From Paenibacillus antri (GTDB lineage: Bacteria > Bacillota > Bacilli > Paenibacillales > YIM-B00363), in assembly GCF_005765165.1 (NCBI RefSeq), contig NZ_VCIW01000024.1, forward strand, positions 1-64,000: DNA of 64,000 bases, written 5' to 3'. Within the stretch, counting starts at the first letter, position 1, and each line of letters opens with the position of its first letter. The notes under the pieces were generated by a model that did not search any database, was not told where the DNA came from, and saw nothing but the letters and a program-made list of their open reading frames with translations. A program made the position numbers and the translations under genes. Positions 52,843 to 62,042 of the stretch are shown in pieces.

Positions 52843-52944
52843 TTAAGCGCGCTTATCGTTGTTCGAGGAAATATTTTTCGGATCGGACTTGCTGCCGAGA
52901 CGAATACCGGATTCTTTCTTGGTCCACGAAGGCATGATTACCAC
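52843..52944 (-). CDS. Small basic protein, 33 codons
   Basis: GTG 52944 to TAA 52843 encodes a 33-residue peptide beginning MVIMPSWTKKESGIRLG and ending SSNNDKRA. The ribosome site AAGGAGGG is excellent, with 7-base spacing, and a terminator follows the stop, so this looks like a true gene. The peptide is hydrophilic and basic, without Cys, and does not resemble a leader with a Gly-Gly cleavage site. It is the last gene after the ABC exporter and two GNAT-like genes (56-base gap), with no terminator between, so it probably shares their transcript. Function unknown. Confidence 0.65.
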   Translation of the reverse strand: MVIMPSWTKKESGIRLGSKSDPKNISSNNDKRA

Positions 52945-53000
52945 AATAAATCCCTCCTTTTTTCCTATTGCTTCCATACTATTCGATCGTCCAACGGCTG

Positions 53001-53516
53001 TCAATCGAATTTGGCCGTATATTTCGCCACATCCTCTATCGGAGCGGCATATACGTTCATGCTCATCCGGGGATGCTCGATCCGCCCGATCCGCCGGGCG
53101 AACTTCGAGTATAGACGGTTATTCCGGGGATGGTCCTCCGCCGCCGCTAACGACAGCCATTCGACGTCCGCATGCCTCTCCTGGATCGTTCGAACTAGCA
53201 TCCCGAGGCCCTTCAGGAAAAACGAAGTCCCGTGGCGCGAAACCGGGGCCAGACAATATTCGACATAGGCCACCTCGCGATCCTCGTATTCCTGATGAGG
53301 AGAGCCTATGGTGTAGCCGGCGAGTCCGGCGATCTCCCCCCGCTCGTCTTCGACGCGAAACAACGCACCGTACGTGAGCACGCGGAGCATCGCGGCGTAG
53401 GCGTCCTCCGTCCGAAGCCCGGGGTCCGCCGTCCGCCTCGTCTCCAGAAGGAACGTCATGCACCGGCTGAAATCGGAATCTTCTCGGCAAATATAGCCGC
53501 AGAGCTCTTTACTCAT
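53001..53516 (-). CDS. GNAT-like N-acetyltransferase domain protein A
   Basis: A protein of 171 residues with the GNAT pattern: a central VEDERGEIAGLAGYTIG strand pair, EVAYVEYCLAPVSRH where the acetyl-CoA strand should be, and the late DHPRNNRLYSKFARRIG helix. The usual Q/RxxGxG/A acetyl-CoA loop is not clear (SRHGTSFFLKGLG), so activity is uncertain. Start ATG 53516 follows GGGAGGGGG. It overlaps the preceding GNAT-like gene by 8 bases. The substrate is unknown; the exporter upstream suggests a small molecule or peptide. Confidence 0.75.
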   Translation of the reverse strand: MSKELCGYICREDSDFSRCMTFLLETRRTADPGLRTEDAYAAMLRVLTYGALFRVEDERGEIAGLAGYTIGSPHQEYEDREVAYVEYCLAPVSRHGTSFFLKGLGMLVRTIQERHADVEWLSLAAAEDHPRNNRLYSKFARRIGRIEHPRMSMNVYAAPIEDVAKYTAKFD

Positions 53517-54036
53517 GCCGTCCCCCTCCCCGTCGCATCGTAAACCGCGCGAGAGCGGCCGGTTCCGTCTCGAACAGATCGATGCGACCGTACTCCTTCT
53601 CGCTCGTCTTGACGAGGCGGCAGCTCTTGCCGAACAGCTTGCGCAGATCGGACCGATCGGCCGGCGACCAGAACCGAATCGTCTCCGTCTCCGGCGCCCA
53701 TTCGGCCAAGTAGTCGGAGAACGCTTGAAGCAGCCGGTAATACGTCGAAGCGTCGCGGGCTTCCTTCCGCAGTACCAAAGCTTCCGCTTGGCAGATGCGC
53801 GCGGCGGACGGCATGCCGTCCCCCTCGTCCGAGAAGGTAAATCCGAGAGCCCCCTTCGCGCGGCCGTCGGCATCGCGAACGAGCAGCGCATCGCCTGCGA
53901 CGATCGGATTCCCGATAAAGCTGAAGGCGACCGGGAAACCATAAGGCAGCGTCAGCTCGGCATAATGCTCCATTACCAGCAGGAAATATTCGTCCCACCG
54001 TTCGTCGTCGTCGCCGCATGTCACGATCTCGATCAT
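53509..54036 (-). CDS. GNAT-like N-acetyltransferase domain protein B
   Basis: A protein of 175 residues of the same general fold: GDALLVRDADGRAKGALGFT, AARICQAEALVLRKEARD, a helix YYRLLQAFSDYLAEW, then TIRFWSPADRSDLRKLF. The acetyl-CoA loop is degenerate here too. Start ATG 54036 has AAAGGAG upstream and overlaps the ABC exporter stop by four bases (ATGA), so translation is coupled to the exporter. The two GNAT-like proteins differ strongly from each other. Confidence 0.72.
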   Translation of the reverse strand: MIEIVTCGDDDERWDEYFLLVMEHYAELTLPYGFPVAFSFIGNPIVAGDALLVRDADGRAKGALGFTFSDEGDGMPSAARICQAEALVLRKEARDASTYYRLLQAFSDYLAEWAPETETIRFWSPADRSDLRKLFGKSCRLVKTSEKEYGRIDLFETEPAALARFTMRRGGGRHE

Positions 54037-56177
54037 TTCATCCGCTCCTTTAACGTTCGTTCCAGCACCTCGCGAATGGACGGATACGCGGCGGTCAGCT
54101 CCAGCAGCTGCTCCCGACGCAGCGACAGCAGCACGGTCGGCTTGACCGTTACGATGTCGGCCGTACGCGGGATGTCCTTCAGCAAGGCGATCTCGCCGAA
54201 GTAATCTCCGTCCTCCAACACCGCCACGCGAACGCCGGCCTTCTCGACAGAGACGCGGCCGCGCACGATAATGTAAAACTTGTCGCCCGGATCGTTCTCG
54301 CGAACGACCGTATGGCCGGCATCGTATTTCTCGGTGACGAACCGGTCGGACATCGAGTCCAGCTGCTCGAACGGGATGCCCCGGAAGAACGGCAGCCTCG
54401 ACAGCCTCTCCCCCTCGACCTTCGCCTGGAAGCCGTCGCCCGACAATACGAACCCGTGCTGCTTCTCCCACATCTCCGCGTACAGGCCGCCGCGCGCGAG
54501 CAGTTCGCGATGGGTTCCGGTCTCGGCGACGGTTCCGTTTCGAAACACGACGATGAGGTCTGCATTCGTCACGGAAGCGAGGCGATGCGTGACCGTTACG
54601 ATCGTCCGCTCCCCCCGGAAGCTCTCGATCAGCTCGTTGATCTCGGCCTCCGTCGACGGATCCAGCGCCGACGTAATTTCGTCGAGAACGAGCAGACGAG
54701 GGGAGCCGATCAACGCGCGGGCGATCGCGATGCGCTGCCGTTGGCCGCCGGAGAAGTTGCCGCCGAAATCCTTCACCAGCGTCGCATACCCCTCGGGCAT
54801 CCGCTCGATAAGCTCGTGGATGCGAGCGGCTTCGGCCGCGGCGCGCACATCGGACTCGGCGACGCCGGGACGCGATAGACTAATATTTTCATATACCGTG
54901 CCGTTAAATAAGAAAGAATCTTGAAAGACGACGCCGGTATGCCGCCGATAGTCGGTTTCGCTCAGCTCCCGCAGATCGATGCCGTCGACTTCGATCGATC
55001 CCCGCTTCGGATCGTAGAAGCGAAGGAGCAGCTGCAGCGCCGTGCTCTTCCCGGAGCCGCTCTGCCCGACGAACGCGGTCATGCCGCCGGCCGGGATCGC
55101 GAGCGTGACGCCGTCCAGCGCGAGCGCGTGCTCGTCGTAGCCGAAAGCGACGTCGCGAAACCGGAACCCTTCGCGGACCCCTTCGAACGGCTTCGGCTCG
55201 CTCGGCCGCGCGAGCGGGGAACGGTACTGCAGCACTTCGGCGATGCGCCGGAAGCTGACGCCGGCCTCGATTAAGCTCGGGATGACTTGCGACAGCGACG
55301 AGACGGATTGCCCGGCGCTCAAGAAGATGGTAAAGAACGCGATGAACGAGCCGACCGATAACTGGTCTTGGAAAATGAGGGTCCCGCCGAAGCCGATCAT
55401 GGCCGCGTTCAGCGCCAAGAAGGCAGACTGCGGAATACGGTCGAGCAAGGCATACACGAACGTAACCCGGATGCCGGCCGTCTGTAAGGATGCCAACCGG
55501 CGTTCCACTCTTCCGAGGATATACGCGGCGGCATTCATCCCCTTCACGACGCGCCGGCCTTTCAACACTTCGTCGATGATGCCGATATACGCGTCGTTTT
55601 CCTCCCGGTAGCGCTCCGAGCTGCGTTCGGCTTTCCTCTGCAGCACGTAAGGACTCGCGAACAGCAGGACGAAGCCGGCGATCATCGCGAGCGCCAGCTT
55701 CCACTCCAGATGGAACAACAAGCTTAGCCCGATCAGCAGCGCCAAGAGCTCTCGGAACGTTCGCGGAAGCACGCCGGATATGGTGCGATCGACGGCCGAG
55801 ACGTCCGAGGTCAGCCGATTCGTCAGCGAGCCCTGGTCGAACCGTCGATGGAAGTCCTCCGATTGCCCGGCGATGTGCCGGAAGAGCTGCGCGCGCAAAT
55901 CGTACACGGCTTGTTCGTTCACCTTCGCCAACCGGCGATCGCTGACGATCCCCGCGCCGAGATAGAAGGCGCCGCCGATGACGAGCAGCGTCAAGACCAA
56001 CGCAAACAGGCCGGCGTCTTTCGCCGGGAAGGCGTCGTCGATTAAATATTGGAAGCTGAGCGGAGAGACGGCGACATAAGCCGTCTCGACGACGATGCAA
56101 GCCGCGATGAGCAGCAGCGAGCCCCAGTACGGACGGCAAAGCCGAAGCGCGAAGCGAAACACGAACAAGAGGCTCAC
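54033..56177 (-). CDS. ABC exporter with C-terminal cyclic-nucleotide-binding domain
   Basis: A single-chain half-transporter of 714 residues. Six membrane helices occupy about residues 1-300. The ATPase has Walker A GQSGSGKSTALQLLL, signature [15 protein letters not shown] and Walker B LLVLDEITSALD. Residues 590-710 form a cyclic-nucleotide-binding domain with the phosphate-binding cassette DYFGEIALLKDIPRTADI, including the Gly-Glu and Arg-Thr-Ala pattern that contacts ribose and phosphate in active family members. So export may be gated by a cyclic nucleotide. Start GTG 56177 has only a weak ribosome site. Two GNAT-like genes overlap its end and follow. Confidence 0.9.
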   Translation of the reverse strand: MSLLFVFRFALRLCRPYWGSLLLIAACIVVETAYVAVSPLSFQYLIDDAFPAKDAGLFALVLTLLVIGGAFYLGAGIVSDRRLAKVNEQAVYDLRAQLFRHIAGQSEDFHRRFDQGSLTNRLTSDVSAVDRTISGVLPRTFRELLALLIGLSLLFHLEWKLALAMIAGFVLLFASPYVLQRKAERSSERYREENDAYIGIIDEVLKGRRVVKGMNAAAYILGRVERRLASLQTAGIRVTFVYALLDRIPQSAFLALNAAMIGFGGTLIFQDQLSVGSFIAFFTIFLSAGQSVSSLSQVIPSLIEAGVSFRRIAEVLQYRSPLARPSEPKPFEGVREGFRFRDVAFGYDEHALALDGVTLAIPAGGMTAFVGQSGSGKSTALQLLLRFYDPKRGSIEVDGIDLRELSETDYRRHTGVVFQDSFLFNGTVYENISLSRPGVAESDVRAAAEAARIHELIERMPEGYATLVKDFGGNFSGGQRQRIAIARALIGSPRLLVLDEITSALDPSTEAEINELIESFRGERTIVTVTHRLASVTNADLIVVFRNGTVAETGTHRELLARGGLYAEMWEKQHGFVLSGDGFQAKVEGERLSRLPFFRGIPFEQLDSMSDRFVTEKYDAGHTVVRENDPGDKFYIIVRGRVSVEKAGVRVAVLEDGDYFGEIALLKDIPRTADIVTVKPTVLLSLRREQLLELTAAYPSIREVLERTLKERMK

Positions 56178-56345
56178 ATCCTAGTTAATTTTTCATAGTT
56201 CTTCCATCTTACCATGGCGATAGGAGTCTGTTAACCTCGGATGCGATCGCCTGCATCGGCGAATACTACGTACGCGCTCCCCGGCGTTTGCATTGCAAGG
56301 AAAGAGCGCTTTACAATAACAGCAATAATCCACGGCAGGGAGCGA

Positions 56346-58118
56346 ATGAGCTTGTTGTTGGTCAAGCGCAGCATCTTTACGAAAATCTTGATCAGTTTGC
56401 TGGTCGCCACGATCGTCCCGTTCATCTTATCGAACTATATTTCCTATCAGATCACGGGGAAGGCCATCAACGAGCAGCTCGTCGAATTGAACCAAAATTC
56501 GATGGCGATTACGGCGGCCGGCCTTCACGAATATTTTCACGATCTATCGTTGCTCGGTCTCGCCTATTACAGCGATCCCGCGCTGAACAGGATCTTGTCT
56601 TCCGAAGAGGTGCAGACCCCGGCGGAGTCCGTATATATCACTCAGCAGCTGGAACGCGTCTTCGCTAGATATATGGAGATCGGGTCCGTGTCCTATAAGA
56701 GCGCGTTAACGAACAAGCAATTCAATATCGGTACCGACTACAGCTCCCGGGTTCAAATTCCGGACTTCCGCGGCCAGAGATTGTCGCGCCCTCACGACGA
56801 ACTGAAGCGCGAATTCCAGGTGACGCGCATCAATCAGGAGCGAAGGCTGCGCGTCAATCGATATTTTCTCGACATCACCACGCGCGACACGATCGGACTC
56901 ACCACTTTCGACGTGCAGGATACGCAAGTTCGCGAGCGGGTAAGCGCGTTGACGACGTCGCAGGCGAGCTCCATCTACGTATTTATCCAAGACGACCTCG
57001 AGCTCCTGTACGCTCCGGCGGGTTCGGACGAAGCCGAACTGGACTGGGTCGGCGCGCTGCGGGAGCAGTCCGCAGGACGGGAGGGCGTTACGAAGGGATC
57101 TCTCCTCAAACCCGAGGGCACCTATATTTACTACCGAGACGTGTCGTACGATCTGCCCGTCACGCTCGTGAAGTTCGTGCCCCAATCCGTCATCGACGAA
57201 GCAAGGTCCACGGCGCTCGGACGGTCGCTCGCGGTCCAAATCGGGGCCGTCGTTCTCGTCGGCGCGATGGCCGCTTTCATCTCGTATATTATCTTGCATC
57301 GGGTGGAGCGGCTTCTTCAGAATATCAAGCGGCTGCAGATGGGGGACTTCAATCTCAAAGCCCCGAAACGCAACCTCGCGCCGGACGAGTTGGATCTGTT
57401 AGAGGAACGCTTCCACGAGATGGCCCTCGAGTTGGACCGGCTGTGGAACAAGCAATACCGCCACCAACTGGAGCTGTCGCACGCGAGATTGAAGATGCTG
57501 CAGGCGCAAATCAATCCCCACTTCTTCTATAACACCCTGCAATCCATCGGGACGCTGGCGATCAAGAACCATGCCAGAGAAGTCAGCGATCGATTGGCGG
57601 AATTCGGAGCGCTCTTCCGTTACAGCATGGATATCGATACGGAAGTGGTTTACTTAAAGGAGGAGCTGGATCATGTCGCGCATTATGCCTCGCTGCAGAT
57701 GGGCCGCTTCAAAAACAAATTGACGTACGCCGTCTCTTGCCCCGAAGAAGCCTACGACATCCGGATGCCGAAGATGATTTTGCAGCCTCTAGTGGAGAAC
57801 AGTATCGTGCACGGGTTGGAAAAGGGGACGGGCTACGGCGAAATTCAAGCGGACATCGAGCTGAGCGATGCCGAGCTGCGCATTCGCGTCATCGACAACG
57901 GCAAAGGCTTTACCCCTGAAGAGATCCAAGCGATCCGGCATCGGTACCGGAACCAAAATCCGGTGGAGGAGCAGCGCGTCGGCATCGGCTTGACGAACGT
58001 ATTGACGCGGCTGCAGCTGTATTACGGCGACTCCTTCGACTGGGACATTCGAAGCGAGCCTTACGCCAGGACGATCGTGACGTTATTCATTCCAAGAAAC
58101 GGAGAGCCTCATCGATGA
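56346..58118 (+). CDS. Sensor histidine kinase, YesM/LytS type
   Basis: A kinase of 590 residues. It has a first membrane segment (FTKILISLLVATIVPFILSN), an extracellular sensor of about 250 residues, a second segment (SLAVQIGAVVLVGAMAAFIS), HAMP, QINPHFFYNTLQSIGTLA with the phosphoacceptor His, and ILQPLVENSIVHGLEK with IDNGKGFTPEE in the ATPase domain. Start ATG 56346 has GGGAG close upstream (3 bases); TTG 56352 is an alternative with better spacing. The gene overlaps its response regulator by four bases (ATGA). Confidence 0.93.
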   Translation: MSLLLVKRSIFTKILISLLVATIVPFILSNYISYQITGKAINEQLVELNQNSMAITAAGLHEYFHDLSLLGLAYYSDPALNRILSSEEVQTPAESVYITQQLERVFARYMEIGSVSYKSALTNKQFNIGTDYSSRVQIPDFRGQRLSRPHDELKREFQVTRINQERRLRVNRYFLDITTRDTIGLTTFDVQDTQVRERVSALTTSQASSIYVFIQDDLELLYAPAGSDEAELDWVGALREQSAGREGVTKGSLLKPEGTYIYYRDVSYDLPVTLVKFVPQSVIDEARSTALGRSLAVQIGAVVLVGAMAAFISYIILHRVERLLQNIKRLQMGDFNLKAPKRNLAPDELDLLEERFHEMALELDRLWNKQYRHQLELSHARLKMLQAQINPHFFYNTLQSIGTLAIKNHAREVSDRLAEFGALFRYSMDIDTEVVYLKEELDHVAHYASLQMGRFKNKLTYAVSCPEEAYDIRMPKMILQPLVENSIVHGLEKGTGYGEIQADIELSDAELRIRVIDNGKGFTPEEIQAIRHRYRNQNPVEEQRVGIGLTNVLTRLQLYYGDSFDWDIRSEPYARTIVTLFIPRNGEPHR

Positions 58119-59656
58119 AAGTATTGATCGTGGATGACGAAGAGCATGTAAGAGAAGGCGTAGAGCTCGCGATCGACTGGGAAGCCTACGGCATTCGGAG
58201 CATTCTCATGGCCGAGGACGGAGTCAGCGCCATGGAGCTCGTCCGACGCGAAGATCCGGACCTTATTATTTGCGATATGAGCATGCCGAGAATGGACGGA
58301 CCTCGGTTCTTAGAGCTGCTGCGGGAAGAGGGCTGGAACGCCAAGGTGATCGTACTGAGCGGGTATCAGGAGTTTCGCTACGCCAGAGCGACGCTGCTGG
58401 CCAGCGGGGTCGACTATTTGCTGAAGCCGTTCAAGATCGACGACTTGGATCGGGTCGTCGCGAAAGCCGTGGAATCGATCAAGGAAAGCCGACATCTCCG
58501 GACGGAGGATATCCACAAGAACTATCGGTTGAAGGAAGCCGATTCCCTCTTCAACGAACAGAAGATGGCGGCCTACCTGCAAGCCGACCCGATCCACGAA
58601 GAAGGCGTGCTCCAGCTCCTCCATGACGTCGGGCTGACGGAGAGCCCTTTTTTCACGCTCGTATATTTGCCGATCAACGGAAATCACGTCATCGAACGCT
58701 ATTACCTCGGCGATGAATCGCTCTTCCTGTTTTCCGTAAAAAACGTGCTGCGGGATATCGTACAGCACGTCGGTCCGTATTACGGTTTTTCCTACGATTC
58801 GTTCTTCGTCGTGCTGCTCCAGGCCGAGCTCGACGAGGCCGAATTGGAGTTTTATCGCAAGCGCATCGCCGACGCTTGGGAGCAAGCGTTACGGCTGCGC
58901 ACGATCTCGGGCGTCTCCCGTCAGCCGGGTACGGCGGGACAGCTCCAAACCTCGTTAAAAACGGCAAAGTCGGAAATACTACACGCGAATATATTCGGGC
59001 CAACGGAGAAAGCCGGAGAACCGAAGCCGTTCCTAAGCTTCATGGATCACGAGATGCTGCTGCTCGAGGCGATCCGCAATCGCGATAAGGTTCGGATTCG
59101 GCAGCTCGTACGTCAATTCGCGGAAACCTTGCGTTCGAAGGAAGTCGTTCCCGTCAAGGAGCTGCAGCATTACTCTGTGGAAGCGAACCTGCTGTTCATG
59201 CGCATTCATCATCAATTGCGCGAGCAAGCGCCGCTCGAAGCCATGCCGCTATGGTTGTCGGACCTGCAGGAGTGGGAGCGCACGTTGATCTCGATGTTCC
59301 AGAGCATTATCGACAACGCGAACGAGGACGCGTCGACGATACATACGATCTCGGCCGTCAAGCATTACATCGCCGATCATCTGAACGAGGACATTACGCT
59401 GTCCTCGCTGGCGGAGCGGTTTCATTTCAGCCCGCAGTACTTATCGAAGCGGTTCAAGGAAATGTACAACGTCACGGTCATCAATTATTTAACGCAATCG
59501 AGGATGGAGAAGGCCGCGGCGCTCCTTCGGCATACCGAGCTCCCCGTACAAGACATCGCCAGGACCGTCGGGTACGAGGACGACAATTATTTCGGCAAGG
59601 TGTTCCGCAAACACTACGGCGCCTCTCCGACCCAATTCAGGAAGGAGCGTAAATAA
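58115..59656 (+). CDS. Response regulator, YesN type, with long central region
   Basis: A regulator of 513 residues. The receiver domain has VDDEEHVREG, the phosphoacceptor CDMSMPRMDGPRF and LLKPFKIDD. A 270-residue middle region of unknown fold follows. The C-terminal AraC double helix-turn-helix has LSSLAERFHFSPQYLSKRFK and DIARTVGYEDDNYFGKVFRK. The start overlaps the kinase stop. It probably activates the MsmEFG-type importer genes downstream. Confidence 0.93.
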   Translation: MKVLIVDDEEHVREGVELAIDWEAYGIRSILMAEDGVSAMELVRREDPDLIICDMSMPRMDGPRFLELLREEGWNAKVIVLSGYQEFRYARATLLASGVDYLLKPFKIDDLDRVVAKAVESIKESRHLRTEDIHKNYRLKEADSLFNEQKMAAYLQADPIHEEGVLQLLHDVGLTESPFFTLVYLPINGNHVIERYYLGDESLFLFSVKNVLRDIVQHVGPYYGFSYDSFFVVLLQAELDEAELEFYRKRIADAWEQALRLRTISGVSRQPGTAGQLQTSLKTAKSEILHANIFGPTEKAGEPKPFLSFMDHEMLLLEAIRNRDKVRIRQLVRQFAETLRSKEVVPVKELQHYSVEANLLFMRIHHQLREQAPLEAMPLWLSDLQEWERTLISMFQSIIDNANEDASTIHTISAVKHYIADHLNEDITLSSLAERFHFSPQYLSKRFKEMYNVTVINYLTQSRMEKAAALLRHTELPVQDIARTVGYEDDNYFGKVFRKHYGASPTQFRKERK

Positions 59657-59717
59657 AAGATTCAAATTTTACTTATTTACGCGAGGATATCCCCTGTGGT
59701 CGGCGTCGGCGAAAAAA

Positions 59718-59751
59718 TATAATAAACCTGTCAATGGCGCATGATACGCCA
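59718..59751 (+). promoter_or_regulatory. Promoter and inverted repeat before the sugar-binding protein gene
   Basis: TATAAT (59718-59723) is a perfect -10 box with a poor -35 region, suggesting activator dependence. TGGCG (59735-59739) and CGCCA (59747-59751) form an inverted repeat a few bases downstream of the expected start, in an operator-like place. Confidence 0.4.
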
Positions 59752-59776
59752 ATACACATCCATTGGGGGTAAGACC

Positions 59777-61045
59777 ATGAAACGATCCAAGAAGTTTATA
59801 GGAGCGGTTTCCATCAGCGTTCTCGCGCTTGCGGTAGCCGCATGCGGCGGCAACGGAGGCGGCAACGAAGCGACCGAGCCGAACGGCGGGGCAGCGGGAA
59901 CCGAGCAGCTCGCGAAAATTTCGTTGTTCCAAAGCAAGGTCGAAATCGCGGAGCCGCTCGAGGCGCTCGCGGAAAAATACAAGGAAGAAACGGGCAACGA
60001 AGTCGAGGTATGGGGCTCCGCCGGCGACGCGTACATTACGCAGCTGCAGACGAAGCTGGCCGCGAACGAAGGTCCGACGATTTTCTCCGTCGCGCCGGGC
60101 GCGGAAGCCCAGAAGTTCTCCTCGTACTACTACGACATGAGCAACGAGGAGTACGTCAAGAACATCGCGCCGAACATGGCGCTCGAGATCGACGGCAAGG
60201 TCGTCGGCGTACCGACGGGCGTCGAAGGCTTCGGCGTCGTCTACAACCAAGATATGGTCGACCCGGCTACGATCACCGACGTCGCGTCCTTCGCCGGCGC
60301 GCTGGAGAAGTTCAAAGCCGAAGGCGTCAACGGCTTCAGCCTGTCGCAAGAGGCGTACTTCCTCATCGGCCACATCATCAACACGCCGTTCGCGCTTCAA
60401 CCGGATCCGGCCGCGTTCCTCGAGCAGCTGAATAAAGGCGAAGTGAAGATGGCCGACACGAAGGAATTCCAAGAGTTCGCGCAAATCATGGAAGCGATTC
60501 GCACGCACGCGACGAATCCGATGGAAGTTACGTACGACAGCCAAATGGGCGACCTCGCGACCGGGAAAACCGCGATGGTTCACCAAGGCAACTGGAGCTA
60601 CGGCATGCTCGCGGATTATGACGACGTGAACGTCGGCATGATGGCGCTGCCGATCGGCGGCAACAAGAAGATCGCAGTCGACATCCCGGCGGGCTGGGTT
60701 ATCAACAATACGGCTTCCGCCGAACAGATCGAAGCCGCGAACGCGTTCCTGAACTGGATGATCACGAGCGAGACGGGCAAGAACACGATCGTGAACGAAT
60801 TCGGCTTCATCCCGGCGATCACGACGATCGAAGCGGAAAGCCTCAATCTCGATCCGCTCTCTCAAGTCGTGTACGACGCGACGCAATCGGGCGAGACGAT
60901 TCCGTGGGCGCTCAACCTGTTCCCGCAAGGCATTATCGTGAACGACTTGGCGCCTGTCACGTCCGCGTTTTTCCTGGACAACAGCATGACGCCTGAGCAA
61001 TATCTCCAGAATTTAGACCAGGTTTGGGCGAAAGCGGCAAAATAA
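59777..61045 (+). CDS. Extracellular sugar-binding lipoprotein (MsmE-type, family 1)
   Basis: A binding lipoprotein of 422 residues. Signal peptide with lipobox VAACG, a Gly/Glu linker, and family-1 motifs IAEPLEALAEKYKEETGNEV, VVYNQDMVDPATITD, GKTAMVHQGNWSYGM and ANAFLNWMITSETGK. ATG 59777 follows GGGGGT; the upstream ATG 59741 is unlikely. It lies directly downstream of the YesM/YesN pair and upstream of two permeases, separated from them by a terminator that probably lowers their transcription. Confidence 0.93.
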   Translation: MKRSKKFIGAVSISVLALAVAACGGNGGGNEATEPNGGAAGTEQLAKISLFQSKVEIAEPLEALAEKYKEETGNEVEVWGSAGDAYITQLQTKLAANEGPTIFSVAPGAEAQKFSSYYYDMSNEEYVKNIAPNMALEIDGKVVGVPTGVEGFGVVYNQDMVDPATITDVASFAGALEKFKAEGVNGFSLSQEAYFLIGHIINTPFALQPDPAAFLEQLNKGEVKMADTKEFQEFAQIMEAIRTHATNPMEVTYDSQMGDLATGKTAMVHQGNWSYGMLADYDDVNVGMMALPIGGNKKIAVDIPAGWVINNTASAEQIEAANAFLNWMITSETGKNTIVNEFGFIPAITTIEAESLNLDPLSQVVYDATQSGETIPWALNLFPQGIIVNDLAPVTSAFFLDNSMTPEQYLQNLDQVWAKAAK

Positions 61046-61078
61046 ACGGAATTCGGCATCGGGATCGATAAGGAATAC

Positions 61079-61115
61079 GGAAAGCCTAACTCTATCATGA
61101 TGTTAGGCTTTCTTC
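61079..61115 (+). terminator. Internal terminator between binding-protein and permease genes
   Basis: AAAGCCTAAC / GTTAGGCTTT with a TTCTT tail lies between the binding-protein gene and the permease gene. Partial read-through would make more binding protein than permease, the usual ratio in such operons. Confidence 0.85.
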
Positions 61116-61166
61116 TATATCGGGATCGGGGCTCGATCAGACTAAATCGATAGAAGGTGACCTGCG

Positions 61167-62042
61167 ATGAATAAAAAGATGGATCGAGTGTGGTACGCCG
61201 TCTTTACGGTGCCATTGCTCTTAATTTTCATAACCGTTGTCATTATTCCGTTCATCATCGGAATCGCCTATTCCTTCATTAGTTGGGACGGCATTCCGGC
61301 CAATCCGAAAGTGTTCGTCGGGTTGGATAACTACGCGACCCTCTTTCAGGACGAACGATTCTTAACGTCCGCTTGGAACACGCTGAAGTTCACGGTGCTG
61401 GCGTTAATCTCCGTGAACGTCTTCGGGCTGCTGTTCTCGCTGATCGTGACTGCGGGCTTTAAGACCAGCAATCTGGCCCGGACGTTGATCTTCATGCCGA
61501 ACTTGATCGGGGGTCTGATTTTAGGTTACATCTGGAAGTTCATCTTCACGGACGGCTTCAAGCAGATCGGGGCCAGCACCGGGATGGATTCCGTCTTCTT
61601 TAACTGGCTCATTAACCCCGAATTCGCTTTGTACGCCCTCGTGATCGTCTTCACTTGGCAAATGGCCGGCTACACGATGATTATTTATATCGCAGGCATC
61701 AACGGCATTTCGGAAGAGGTGATGGAAGCGGCGAAAGTCGACGGAGCGAATCTGTGGTACCGCCTCACTCGCATCGTGTTCCCTCTCTTGATGCCTTCGT
61801 TCACGATTTGCTTGTTCCTGACCCTCTCCGGCGCGTTCAAAATTTACGACGTTAACCTGTCGCTGACGAACGGCGGTCCGATGCATACGACGGAGCTGTT
61901 CGCGATGAATATTTTCAATGAAATATTCGGTTACGGCAATTACGGCTTAGGCCAAGCGAAAGCGATCGTCTTCTTTATCGTCGTCGCCGCCGTTACTTTG
62001 ACGCAAGTCGTTATCACGAAGCGGAAAGAGGTGCAAATGTAA
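61167..62042 (+). CDS. Sugar ABC transporter permease (MsmF/UgpA type)
   Basis: A permease of 291 residues with six helices (VWYAVFTVPLLLIFITVVII at the start), the EAA loop EVMEAAKVDGANLWYRLTRI near residue 190 and the family motif LTNGGPMHTTELFAMNIF. Start ATG 61167 has AGGTGA upstream. Its stop and the next start share one base (TAATG), so the two permeases are translated together. Confidence 0.94.
   Translation: MNKKMDRVWYAVFTVPLLLIFITVVIIPFIIGIAYSFISWDGIPANPKVFVGLDNYATLFQDERFLTSAWNTLKFTVLALISVNVFGLLFSLIVTAGFKTSNLARTLIFMPNLIGGLILGYIWKFIFTDGFKQIGASTGMDSVFFNWLINPEFALYALVIVFTWQMAGYTMIIYIAGINGISEEVMEAAKVDGANLWYRLTRIVFPLLMPSFTICLFLTLSGAFKIYDVNLSLTNGGPMHTTELFAMNIFNEIFGYGNYGLGQAKAIVFFIVVAAVTLTQVVITKRKEVQM

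Noticed and set aside
53001-53942. Single 313-residue protein covering the last GNAT-like gene
   Set aside because: The N-terminal half is an out-of-frame reading of the neighbouring GNAT-like gene; ATG 53516 with GGGAGGGGG is the real start.
59669-61000. 443-codon open frame on the minus strand
   Set aside because: Antisense to the sugar-binding lipoprotein gene, which has a signal peptide, lipobox and operon context.
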